A stretch of DNA of 19,400 bases from CAVSBT01 sp964609465 (GTDB lineage Bacteria > Chloroflexota > Dehalococcoidia > DSTF01 > JALHUB01). Location: positions 1-19,400 of the forward strand of contig CAZSSQ010000031.1 of the NCBI GenBank assembly GCA_964609465.1. The letters run 5' to 3'. Numbering within the stretch: position 1 is the first letter of the stretch; every line of letters starts with the position of its first letter. Positions 7,008-14,024 of this stretch are shown here, piece after piece. Under the pieces are notes generated by a model. That model had not been told where the DNA came from and did not search any database. It saw only the letters and a program-made list of their open reading frames with translations. The position numbers and the translations under genes are program-made.

Positions 7008-8081
7008 CTAGACGCCTGTCGCCTCCCCGCGCCTGGCGGCCGGGGCCTCCGCCTCGACGCCGGCTTCTTCGGGTGCCGGCAGGCGGCGGTTCAGGCGCTC
7101 CAACTCTTCCTCCTCACCGAAGACCATCAGACGGTCCCTTACGGCCAGCACCTCGTCGGACCGGGGCGTGACAATGAGGCGTCCATCCTCCTTCTGGATA
7201 CCCAGGATGGTGGCGGAAGGACAGAGGCTATGGACTTCCCTCACGGGCACAGCGGCCAGGGAGGAGTCCTCCGTTACCTCCAGCTCCGCCAGCATCTGCT
7301 CGCCGTGGCGGCCCCGGGTCAGAGTGTCCACGAAGTCCACCATCAAGGGCTGAAGGGCCGAGAGCACCATGCGGCGGCCCGCGAGCAGGTAAGGGGAGAT
7401 GACGCGGTCGGCGCCCGCCCTCTTTAGCTTGGGCTCGTTGACGGGCTGGCCGACGCGGGCGACGATGAAGATCTCGGGGTTGAGGGCTCTAGCGGTGAGC
7501 GTGATATAGGTGTTGCCGGAGTCAGAGTCCGAGGCGGCCAAGAGACAGGCGGCGCGGCCTATGCCCGCTTCCTGCAGAGCGACGTCCGAGGTGGCGTCGC
7601 CCTTGACCGGGAGGTAGCCATAGCGGCGAGCCCGCTCCAGGGCGTCGGGGTTAGAGTCGACGATGACGAACGGCGTGCCGCGCGCCTTGAGCTCCCGCGC
7701 GACCTCCTCGCCCACGCGCCCGAACCCGCAAAGGATGTAGTGGTCCTTGAGGCCGCCGATTCTCGCCTTCATACGCGTCACCCCTAGCAACCTTCCCACT
7801 TCGCCTTCCACCGCGATCTGCACAAGGGCGGTGAAGGCATAGAAGAACACTCCCACTCCGAACACGATGAGGAACAGGGTGAAGACCTGGCCGCCTGTCG
7901 ATAGCGGCTTCACCTCCTGGAAGCCCACGGTAGACACCGTGGTGACGGTCATGTAAAGGGCGTCCAGGAAGGACCAGCCTTCGACGAGGGCGTAGCCCAC
8001 CACCCCAAACGCCAGCAAAGAGAAGAAAAGGACTCCTGCCGTCGCCAGACGCCGCACGAGCCCACTTTCAAGCGTCTTCAT
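7008..8081 (-). CDS. Two-transmembrane potassium channel with RCK (TrkA-N/TrkA-C) domains
   Basis: A 357-residue channel subunit, expected to work as a tetramer with a cytoplasmic gating ring. Order: TM1 (about 13-32), pore helix and filter MTVTTVSTVGFQEV (44-57), TM2 (about 65-90), RCK-N Rossmann domain with ILCGFGRVGEEVA (116-128) and VDSNPDA (141-147), then a TrkA-C domain (about 255-325) and an acidic/Ala-rich tail. The filter reads TVGFQ rather than the textbook TVGYG; GF is a known variant, but the Gln after it is less common. The ATG is preceded by a weak GGAAG. It is co-directional with the downstream lipid kinase gene. Confidence 0.9.
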   Translation of the reverse strand: MKTLESGLVRRLATAGVLFFSLLAFGVVGYALVEGWSFLDALYMTVTTVSTVGFQEVKPLSTGGQVFTLFLIVFGVGVFFYAFTALVQIAVEGEVGRLLGVTRMKARIGGLKDHYILCGFGRVGEEVARELKARGTPFVIVDSNPDALERARRYGYLPVKGDATSDVALQEAGIGRAACLLAASDSDSGNTYITLTARALNPEIFIVARVGQPVNEPKLKRAGADRVISPYLLAGRRMVLSALQPLMVDFVDTLTRGRHGEQMLAELEVTEDSSLAAVPVREVHSLCPSATILGIQKEDGRLIVTPRSDEVLAVRDRLMVFGEEEELERLNRRLPAPEEAGVEAEAPAARRGEATGV

Positions 8082-8228
8082 ACTTCCGCGCCGTCCCGCG
8101 GTCCCAGCGACAGGACCGGGCGGGCCGCGTGCCCATTGTACACCACGGCCCCAGGCTGCGCGCGAGCCTCAGCGACCACGAAACCGGGCCCCGGCCCTCC
8201 CGCGGTCGAGGCACGCCGCGCCCTGTTC
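8082..8228 (-). other. Gap between ccmD and the K+ channel gene
   Basis: 147 very GC-rich bases without a gene. A TACAAT hexamer on the minus strand (8135-8140) could be a -10 box for the channel gene, but no -35 box matches. GGGCC/GGCCC arms near 8188-8204 could pair weakly after the ccm operon. Neither is strong. Confidence 0.3.
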
Positions 8229-8492
8229 CTAGCAACCGCCGGGGCGACCCTCGCCCGCCGAGCAACCCCGAGCGGGCCCTTCTCTGGAGACGCCCTTGCC
8301 CTGCACCAGGGTGAGAAAGGGCTCGGCCTCCTCCACTTCCTCTTCAGCCTCCGGTTTGCCCTCGAGAGCCTCCTCGATGGCCTTCACCTCCTGCCGCAGG
8401 CTCTCCTGGCGGCGGGCGATGCTGTACAGGTAGGCGAGGAGGACCACCCAGATGACCCCATAGGCCAGGGCCAGATACCAGAGGTCACCCAT
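8229..8492 (-). CDS. ccmD: CcmD-like small heme-exporter subunit
   Basis: An 87-residue protein with one N-terminal membrane helix (about 4-23, LWYLALAYGVIWVVLLAYLY), a basic turn SIARRQ, and a charged helix rich in Glu. This is the CcmD pattern. In System I, CcmD holds the CcmABC complex with holo-CcmE and helps release it. It starts by an ATG that overlaps the 3' end of ccmC by 8 bases, as expected for the last gene of a ccmABCD block. The C-terminal 25 residues (Gly/Arg/Cys-rich) look like poorly constrained read-through and are longer than usual. The identity rests on topology plus position rather than strong sequence motifs. Confidence 0.82.
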   Translation of the reverse strand: MGDLWYLALAYGVIWVVLLAYLYSIARRQESLRQEVKAIEEALEGKPEAEEEVEEAEPFLTLVQGKGVSREGPARGCSAGEGRPGGC

Positions 8493-9228
8493 CTCTTCCC
8501 CCTTCCTCCCAGCCCGGGCCGAGCTCCCGCTTCAGCGCCTCCACCTCAAGGCGCCGCCTCTCCAGGGAGGTACGGACCAGAAGGAGGTACGCATAGAGAA
8601 GGGTGCAGGCCAGCAGGGCGGCAAAGAGGGCGTACACCATCTCCGGCGCCATGTCGAAGCCCTCAGACTTCACCACCACCGGGTGGATGGTCCGCCAGAG
8701 GCGGATGGACAGGAACACGATGGGCACGTCCACGATGCCCACGATGCCCACCACAGCGGCGAATCGAGCCCGCCGCTCCGGCTCATCGATGGCGCCGCGC
8801 AGGATCAGGTAAGAGACGTAGATGAGCCAGAGGACAGTGGTCGTGGTCAGGCGAGGGTCCCAGGTCCACCAGGCACCCCAGGCGGGCTTGGCCCAGATGG
8901 AGCCCGTAACCAGGGTGATGGTCGTGAACACCACCCCGATCTCGGCCGAGGAGAGGGCCAGAGCGTCCCAGCGCCGGTCGCGGGTGCGCAGGTAGGCCAG
9001 CCCGCCCAGCAGCACCACGAAGAAGGCGAAAAGGGCCGTCCAGGCCGCTCCCACGTGGAAGTAGAAGATACGCTGGACGTGGCCCATGGTGGCCTCCTTG
9101 GGCGCGTAGACGAAGGCCATGTAGAGGGCCAGCAGGCCCACCGCCAGTGTCGCCCCCAGCAGCGTCCGCTGAAGACGACTTCCGTCGCCGGTAAGGCTCA
9201 GGCTCCAGGGGCCGGCTACCGCTTGCAT
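8485..9228 (-). CDS. ccmC: Heme exporter / heme-handling protein CcmC
   Basis: A 247-residue polytopic membrane protein with six hydrophobic segments. It carries the tryptophan-rich WWD heme-binding motif WGAWWTWDPR (117-126), with His in FYFHVGAAW (H58) and in IHPVVVKSEG (H182) as likely heme ligands. CcmC presents heme to CcmE on the outer face of the membrane. The start is taken as the ATG at 9228, preceded by GTGAGGGA. The frame stays open a further 195 bases upstream, but that extension would translate the palindromic repeat (VRQAHHERNPGTARPEPVEG) and has no CcmC homology. It is separated from ccmB by that repeat and overlaps ccmD by 8 bases. Confidence 0.93.
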   Translation of the reverse strand: MQAVAGPWSLSLTGDGSRLQRTLLGATLAVGLLALYMAFVYAPKEATMGHVQRIFYFHVGAAWTALFAFFVVLLGGLAYLRTRDRRWDALALSSAEIGVVFTTITLVTGSIWAKPAWGAWWTWDPRLTTTTVLWLIYVSYLILRGAIDEPERRARFAAVVGIVGIVDVPIVFLSIRLWRTIHPVVVKSEGFDMAPEMVYALFAALLACTLLYAYLLLVRTSLERRRLEVEALKRELGPGWEEGGRDG

Positions 9229-9256
9229 CGACAGTCCCTCACCACCAGAAAGAGTC

Positions 9257-9361
9257 GCCGCTCCCCCTTCGACAGGCTCAGGGCGAGCGGTTCCTGGATT
9301 CCGCTCGTGGTGAGCCTGTCGAACCACGAGCGGCCCACTTGGGTTTATCAGCACCCTGCTA
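9257..9361. repeat. Palindromic repeat, MITE-like, type 2, copy lacking one end
   Basis: It is closely similar to the 5900-6047 element from the GCCGCTC arm through CTTCGACAGGCTCAGGGCGA to the right terminus TCAGCACCCTGCTA (9348-9361). It lacks the left 15-base terminus and the nested GCCTGCC palindrome. It sits inside the ccm operon, in the gap between ccmB and ccmC, and its right end provides the TAG stop codon of ccmB. The resulting hairpin may influence readthrough from ccmB to ccmC. Confidence 0.8.
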
Positions 9362-10132
9362 CGGCCCCAGCTCCTTCGCCACCTGCTCGAAGAGCCAGGG
9401 ACTGAGGACCAGGTAGATAGCATCGAAGGCGGCCAGGATGCCCAGCCAGGGAGCCAGCTCCGACCACGGCTCGCCGTCGAAGCTGAGGCCGGTGGCGTTC
9501 ACCGCCGACACGAGGATGGGGGTAGCCACGGGCAGGAGCAGGATCGGCAGCAGCACCTCGCGCGTCCTGGCGTTGGCGGCGATCGCCGCGAAGAGCGTCC
9601 CCACAGCCACGAAACCCACGGTGCCCAGGAGCAGCACCAGCAGGGGCCCCGGCGTGAAGATGGGCAGGTTCGTGAAGACGGCGAAGACGGGAAGCACCGC
9701 CACCTCCAGGGCCAGGGTGAAGACGAGCGCTCCCGCCAGCTTGCCGAAGTAGATGACGCTCCGGTCCACGGGGCAGAGGAGCAGCCCCTCCAGGCAGGAC
9801 TGCTCCCTCTCCTTGGCGAAGACGTGGTTCAGGCCCAGCATGCCGGCCAGCACAATGGCGACCCACAGCATCCCCGGCCCGGCGGGGCCCATCTCCTCCC
9901 GCTCCAGGTCGAAGGCGAAGTTGAAGACGACCAGCACCAGCAGCGCGAAGACCCAGGTGGCGCTCGCCATCTCCTTGCCGCGCAGCTCGGCCCGTATGTC
10001 CTTGTTGACGATGGCCCAGACCTGGCTCAGGAAGGCCCGCACGCTGCGCCCGTCTGGGTCCCCGAAGCGCGTCTGCGCCTCAGGACGCGGCTCCGATGTG
10101 ACGACGGTAGGCTTCTTCAAAGTCTCCAGCAT
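9359..10132 (-). CDS. ccmB: Heme exporter membrane subunit CcmB
   Basis: A 257-residue ABC-type permease with six hydrophobic segments, the membrane partner of CcmA. Family features include the N-terminal amphipathic region VNKDIRAELRGKE (about 41-53), EREEMGPAGPGMLWVAIVLA, and KEREQSCLEGLLLCPVDRS (about 107-125), typical of CcmB. The ATG at 10132 is supported by GAGGGA about 9 bases upstream. This gives a 53-base overlap with the end of ccmA and an N-terminus about 25 residues longer than usual. A GTG at 10042 is a possible alternative but has no ribosome site. The TAG stop coincides with the end of the palindromic repeat. Confidence 0.92.
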   Translation of the reverse strand: MLETLKKPTVVTSEPRPEAQTRFGDPDGRSVRAFLSQVWAIVNKDIRAELRGKEMASATWVFALLVLVVFNFAFDLEREEMGPAGPGMLWVAIVLAGMLGLNHVFAKEREQSCLEGLLLCPVDRSVIYFGKLAGALVFTLALEVAVLPVFAVFTNLPIFTPGPLLVLLLGTVGFVAVGTLFAAIAANARTREVLLPILLLPVATPILVSAVNATGLSFDGEPWSELAPWLGILAAFDAIYLVLSPWLFEQVAKELGP

Positions 10133-10850
10133 TCAGTTGTTCCCTCGGCGCCTGAAAGACGATGCGACCCTTCGACAGGACGGCCACCCGGCTGGCCACG
10201 TCCAGGCCCCGCTGCAGGTCGTGGCTGGTGAAAAGGATGGCGCAGCCCGACGCAGCGGCGTCTCGCAACATCCCGTCCAGCACCGACAAGCCCTGCTGAT
10301 CGAGGCCGGCGTCCGGCTCGTCCAGGAGCAAGACCGGCGGCCGGTGAAGCACGACCCTGGCCAGGGCCAGCCGCTGCTGCATGCCACGGGACAGGGTGCG
10401 CGCCTCCTTGCCGGCCCGGTCCGACAGGCCCACCAGCGAGAGCAGCTCGCGGCAGCGGTCGCCGTCCTCGACGCCGTACATCCGGGCGTAGAAGGCCAGG
10501 TTCTCGCTCACCGTGAGCTCCCCGTACAGGAACGTCTGGTGGCTGACGAGCCCCACGCACCGCCGCACCATGTCCGGCTGGAGCGCCGGGTCGAAGCCGG
10601 CCACCCGCGCGTGCCCAGCCGTGGGCCGCAGGAGGGTGGCCAGGATCTTGAGCAGGGTGGTCTTGCCGGCTCCGTTCGGTCCCACCAGCAGGACGCGCTC
10701 CCCGGGCGGGGCCTTCAGGTCGACCCCGCGCAGCACGGAGAGCGGCCCGAAGGACTTGCTCAGCCCGAAGGCCTCGATGCTGTTCCGGGGGCTGTCGGGC
10801 GGCGTGGCCCGCTCGGCCGAGGCTGCGGCCCGCGAACCGTCGATTTTCAC
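10080..10850 (-). CDS. ccmA: Heme exporter ATP-binding subunit CcmA
   Basis: A 256-residue ABC ATPase that powers release of holo-CcmE from the CcmABCD complex. Motifs: Walker A GPNGAGKTT (57-65), Q-loop SHQTF (103-107), signature LSRGMQQR (153-160), Walker B VLLLDE (173-178), and switch His in FTSHDL. The GTG at 10850 is chosen over the TTG one codon upstream: it forms a GTGA overlap with the stop of the preceding gene and has GGAGG 7 bases upstream. Position directly before ccmB separates it from other ABC ATPases. The first 25 residues are an Ala/Pro-rich extension not typical of the family. Confidence 0.93.
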   Translation of the reverse strand: MKIDGSRAAASAERATPPDSPRNSIEAFGLSKSFGPLSVLRGVDLKAPPGERVLLVGPNGAGKTTLLKILATLLRPTAGHARVAGFDPALQPDMVRRCVGLVSHQTFLYGELTVSENLAFYARMYGVEDGDRCRELLSLVGLSDRAGKEARTLSRGMQQRLALARVVLHRPPVLLLDEPDAGLDQQGLSVLDGMLRDAAASGCAILFTSHDLQRGLDVASRVAVLSKGRIVFQAPREQLNAGDFEEAYRRHIGAAS

Positions 10851-11125
10851 CAAGTGGCCTCCTGCTCTCGGGAGATGTCCTCTGCCCGCCGGCGGTAGCG
10901 TGCCCTCAGCTCCTCGTAGTCTCGCTGTGAGAGGTTGCCCAGGTGGAACTCAAACTCGAGCTCCTCAATTGCGGCCTGGGCGGCATCACGCTCGGCAAGG
11001 AGGTCCTCTGCTTCGCGGTGGTCCGTGGACACGAGGTCCCCTTTGCCACGGCCCGGCCTGAGCAGCGGATAGCCCACCGCGAGAAAGACGACCGCCGTCA
11101 TCAACAGGGCGACGAAGACAACCAC
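10847..11125 (-). CDS. CcmI-like N-terminal domain protein (small membrane protein)
   Basis: A 92-residue protein with one N-terminal helix (1-22, VVFVALLMTAVVFLAVGYPLL) followed by a charged helical stretch: DLLAERDAAQAAIEELEFEF, then GNLSQRDYEELRARYRRRAEDI. This matches the first domain of CcmI/CycH-type proteins (the ELEFEFxxGNLSxxDYEELRxxYRxRA pattern), without the TPR part that binds apocytochrome. In System I, CcmI helps deliver apocytochrome for heme attachment. GTG start with AGGGAG about 8 bases upstream. It lies between the ccmH remnant and ccmA and is translationally coupled to ccmA through a 4-base overlap. Confidence 0.78.
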   Translation of the reverse strand: MVVFVALLMTAVVFLAVGYPLLRPGRGKGDLVSTDHREAEDLLAERDAAQAAIEELEFEFHLGNLSQRDYEELRARYRRRAEDISREQEATW

Positions 11126-11161
11126 CTGCGTCTCCCTACTCGAACCCCTTGAGTTCGGCTG

Positions 11162-11316
11162 TCACCCGCCGGGGGCCCCAAGCCAGGCCGCCAGACCGAT
11201 GCCGCTCTTGCTCGGCTCCGCCAGGATACACCCCCCATAGAGGGTGACGAAACGGCCCAGCACCTCATCCCGGCTCTCCCCCAAGCGCCATCCGGAGCGC
11301 CGCGACCACGCCCCGC
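11162..11316 (-). pseudogene. ccmH: Truncated ccmH remnant (C-terminal part only)
   Basis: In the frame ending with TGA at 11164-11162, the minus strand encodes GESRDEVLGRFVTLYGGC then ILAEPSKSGIGLAAWLG. This fits the C-terminal half of CcmH/CcmL proteins (pattern GxSxxEIxxYFVxRYGxxVLxxPPKxGFxLLxWLxP). The N-terminal half with the redox-active CXXC is absent: only 33 bases separate the recognisable part from the ccmF stop, and no ATG or GTG with a ribosome site opens this frame. The position directly after ccmF is the normal one for ccmH. Best read as a decayed or deletion-truncated ccmH. A short expressed peptide from a TTG at 11284 cannot be excluded but is unlikely. Confidence 0.7.
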
Positions 11317-13314
11317 CTAAGCACGGCTCGCCTCCAGGGTACGAAGCTCCATCTCTGGCAGGTGAAGGATGCGCCGCCGCTCCCGAGGGTCAGGCCAGAA
11401 GGCGACCGCCGCGCCCGCCAGCATCACGCCACCGCCGATCCAGATCCAGGTGACCAGTGGGTTCACAAAGGCCTGGATGCTGACCCGGCCGTCCTCGCCG
11501 ACGCTGTTCAGAATGACGTAGAGGTCCTCTCTCAGGCCGCTGCGCAGCCCAATGTTGGTCATCACGCTCCGCTGGCTGCGAAAGAGGACCTCCTCGGGGG
11601 CAATCGTGCCGTCCGGCTCGCCCTCCCGCGTGACGGCCAGGTTGGCGGCCATGATGTCCTGAGTCTCTGTCGAACGCAGCTCTAGGCCGTTGAAGGCCAG
11701 TTCGTACCCGCCGACGGAGAGCGATTCGCCCGGCGCCAGGACGCCGCTGGCGCCGGTAGAGTACATGAAGTAGGACGCCACGCCCATGGCGATGAGAATC
11801 ATGCCCAGGTGGACGACCTGTCCGCCATAGCGGGGCTTGTTGGACCACACCAGCCGCGGCAGCGCCCAGAGAAAGCTATCGTGGTGGCTGCGACCCCGCG
11901 CCCTCACGCCGCGGTAGAACTCCTGAAGGCTGGCCGCCGCCACGAATGCCATCGAAGGGAAGGCCAGCAAAGCCCGCGGCGACCTCACGCCCTGCCCGTA
12001 GAGAAGAGCGGCCGCCGCCAGGGTTGTGGCCAAGGGTATCAGGGCGTTCCGCACCAGATTCCCGCGGGACGCCTTCCGCCAGCCGATCAGGGGGCAGAGC
12101 CCCATGAGCACGATCATGGCCAGGAAGATGGGCCCTGTCACCTGGTTGTAGAAGGAGGGCTCGACGGTGACGCTGCGGCCACGCACGGCGTCCGAGAGCA
12201 CAGGCAGGACAGAGCCCCAGAAGATAGCGAAGGCCGCGCCCACCAGGATCAGGTTGTTGAACAGGAAGCCGCTCTCTTTGGAGACGAAGGAGTCCAGCTC
12301 GTGCTCGCTGCGTAGCTCGGGCATCCGCTTCCAGAGGAGCCACAGCGAGACCAGGAGCACGGCCGCTATGAGGCCGACCAGCGCCCAGCCCAGGAGGCCG
12401 GTGGAAAAGGCATGCACCGAGGAGAGGAGGCCACCCCGGGTCACCGCCGTCCCGAAGAGACAGAGGCTGAAGGTGGCGATGATGAGGGCCAGGTTCCAGA
12501 CCTTCAGCATCCCCCGCCTCTGCTGGACCACCAGCGAGTGCAGGAGGGCCGTGCCCGTCAGCCACGGCATCAGGCCGGCGTTCTCCACCGGGTCCCAGCC
12601 CCAGAAGCCACCCCAGCCCAGGACCGTGTAGGCCCACTGGGCGCCCAGGAGGGTGCCCGCCCCCAGGAAGAGCCAGGCGAAGAGGACCCAACGCCGGCTA
12701 GCGTAGATCCACTCATTGCCCAGGCGACCGCTCATGAGGGCGGCCAGGGCGTAGGCATAGGGGACCGTAAACGCCACATAGCCCAGGTAGAGCGTCGGCG
12801 GGTGATACAGCATGCCCCTGTTCTGGAGCAGGGGGTTCAGGCCCAGGCCATCGGCCGGCGTTACAGGGAGCTTCTCGAACGGGTTGGCAGCGAAGATGAC
12901 GATCCCCAGAAAGAAGGTCAGGACGGCCATGATCACGGCGACCGTGTAGGGGGTCAGCTCCTTGTTCTGACGACGGTTCTGAATGAGCACGACCCCGCCA
13001 AAGACGGCCAGAAGCCAGGACCAGAGGAGCAGCGAGCCGGCCTGTCCAGCCCACCAGGCAGAGAGGGTGAGAGGCATCGAGAGGTCGCGGCTGGTGTACT
13101 CGGCGACGTAGCGAAGGCTGAAGTCGCGCGTGGCCAGCGCGTAGACGAGGGCTGCCGAGGCCACGCTGGTCAGGGCAACGGCAGCCCAGACGGCGTTGCG
13201 GGCGCTCAGCCACAGGTCGCCCTGGCCGCTCCTGACCGCAAGAAGGGATGCGACCGCTGCATAAGCGGCCAGCACAAACGCCATGCTCAGGGCCACATAG
13301 CCAATGTCAGCCAT
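11317..13314 (-). CDS. ccmF: Cytochrome c heme lyase subunit CcmF
   Basis: A 665-residue polytopic membrane protein that takes heme from CcmE and attaches it to apocytochrome c. It has about 14 hydrophobic segments. The WWD motif WGGFWGWDPVENAGLMPWL (234-252) is intact. Conserved His residues appear in LYHPP (H171), LLHSL (H259) and SSVHAFS (H301). A periplasmic domain near residues 525-610 precedes the last helix. Length is normal for the family (about 640-660). ATG start with GGAAGGG about 7 bases upstream; ccmE ends 24 bases earlier. The ccmH remnant follows immediately. Confidence 0.95.
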   Translation of the reverse strand: MADIGYVALSMAFVLAAYAAVASLLAVRSGQGDLWLSARNAVWAAVALTSVASAALVYALATRDFSLRYVAEYTSRDLSMPLTLSAWWAGQAGSLLLWSWLLAVFGGVVLIQNRRQNKELTPYTVAVIMAVLTFFLGIVIFAANPFEKLPVTPADGLGLNPLLQNRGMLYHPPTLYLGYVAFTVPYAYALAALMSGRLGNEWIYASRRWVLFAWLFLGAGTLLGAQWAYTVLGWGGFWGWDPVENAGLMPWLTGTALLHSLVVQQRRGMLKVWNLALIIATFSLCLFGTAVTRGGLLSSVHAFSTGLLGWALVGLIAAVLLVSLWLLWKRMPELRSEHELDSFVSKESGFLFNNLILVGAAFAIFWGSVLPVLSDAVRGRSVTVEPSFYNQVTGPIFLAMIVLMGLCPLIGWRKASRGNLVRNALIPLATTLAAAALLYGQGVRSPRALLAFPSMAFVAAASLQEFYRGVRARGRSHHDSFLWALPRLVWSNKPRYGGQVVHLGMILIAMGVASYFMYSTGASGVLAPGESLSVGGYELAFNGLELRSTETQDIMAANLAVTREGEPDGTIAPEEVLFRSQRSVMTNIGLRSGLREDLYVILNSVGEDGRVSIQAFVNPLVTWIWIGGGVMLAGAAVAFWPDPRERRRILHLPEMELRTLEASRA

Positions 13315-13338
13315 GTCGCGCCCTTCCCGGAGCCCTGA

Positions 13339-13752
13339 CTACTCGCCGGGCTCGTACTTGCTGGGACACTTGGCAAGCAGAGACGAGGCCTCAAACGTTC
13401 CGGATGATGTCAGCTTGCCCTGGAGGACAACGCCAGCACCGTCCTTGAAGGTGTTGGGAAGGCTGCCGCCATACGACACCGGCAGAGTGTTGGTGCCGTC
13501 GGTCACGACGAAGCGCGTCACGCCGTCGGCGCCCGACTGGATGGAGCCATCCACCACTGTCGCTCCCAGCCTTATCTTGTCGCCGTAGGCGGTGTCGGCC
13601 TGGGCCCTCAGCTCCGCCAGCGTCATGTAGTACACGGAGCTGCCACGTACGCCTATGTAGATGAGGGCGCCGACGGCCGCCACCACGATGAGGGCAGCAA
13701 TGACGAAGCGCTTTTGGCGGAAAAAGGCGGCCTTGGGCGGCGCAGGAGTCAT
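13339..13752 (-). CDS. ccmE: Heme chaperone CcmE, Cys-type (CXXXY)
   Basis: A 137-residue membrane-anchored periplasmic heme chaperone. It has one N-terminal helix (about 16-34) followed by a beta-barrel (OB-fold) domain with VVDGSIQ, FVVTDGTNTLPVSYGG, GVVLQGKL and FEASSLLAKCPSKYEPGE. The usual heme-binding HXXXY is CPSKY here: Cys129 is encoded by TGT (13368-13366) and Tyr133 by TAC. Cys-type CcmE proteins are described in archaea and in sulfate-reducing deltaproteobacteria, where CcmH is missing. First gene of the ccm operon; ATG start with GGAGG about 12 bases upstream. Confidence 0.94.
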   Translation of the reverse strand: MTPAPPKAAFFRQKRFVIAALIVVAAVGALIYIGVRGSSVYYMTLAELRAQADTAYGDKIRLGATVVDGSIQSGADGVTRFVVTDGTNTLPVSYGGSLPNTFKDGAGVVLQGKLTSSGTFEASSLLAKCPSKYEPGE

Positions 13753-13822
13753 CTCAGATTGCAGCCTCCGCAGCGGTCGCCGCCGACTGGCAGCGCCGCG
13801 AACCGCGAACTCTTTCGCGATC

Positions 13823-13852
13823 GTTATCCTCTCCGGCGGGGTTGCGCGTCAA
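13823..13852 (-). promoter_or_regulatory. Candidate promoter of the ccm operon
   Basis: On the minus strand, TTGACG (13852-13847), an 18-base spacer, then GATAAC (13828-13823). It lies about 70 bases upstream of the ccmE ATG, directed into the operon. Both boxes are one or two bases from the sigma-70 consensus. It sits between divergently oriented ccmE and the GGDEF-like gene. Confidence 0.5.
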
Positions 13853-13997
13853 GAGCGCATCGGCTATCGCCAAAGGTAACCAATTGAGAGGCCGAAAGTC
13901 GCTGTCCTCCCCTATGATCTTGCCGGACATAGAGACAGGTTCGCTCGCTGGGTCACGCCAGGTTCGCGCATACGCAAAGACGCTGCCTCTGAACGCC

Positions 13998-14003
13998 GAT
14001 AAT
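13998..14003 (+). promoter_or_regulatory. Candidate -10 box for the GGDEF-like gene
   Basis: GATAAT on the plus strand, 21 bases before the ATG at 14025. The -35 region is not recognisable, so this is weak. The following GGAGGG (14015-14020) is the ribosome binding site that fixes the start. Confidence 0.3.
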
Positions 14004-14024
14004 TACGGGGGGACGGAGGGAACC

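Noticed and set aside
5948..7171. Long plus-strand open frame (about 407 codons) opposite the lipid kinase gene
   Set aside because: It begins inside the palindromic repeat, has no family resemblance, and is the antisense shadow of a gene with clear DAGK motifs in GC-rich DNA.
8188..8204. GGGCC/GGCCC arms as a terminator of the ccm operon
   Set aside because: The stem is short, has no T-run, and such pairing is expected by chance at this GC content.
9229..9423. N-terminal extension of CcmC
   Set aside because: It translates the palindromic repeat and overlaps ccmB; the ATG at 9228 has a ribosome site and gives a normal CcmC length.
9753..10898. Plus-strand open frame opposite ccmB and ccmA
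   Set aside because: Antisense shadow; no homology pattern and no ribosome site, while ccmA and ccmB have strong motifs.
12412..13338. Long plus-strand open frame opposite ccmF
   Set aside because: Its translation is Gly/Arg/Gln-rich with no domain pattern, and the opposite strand encodes CcmF with an intact WWD motif.
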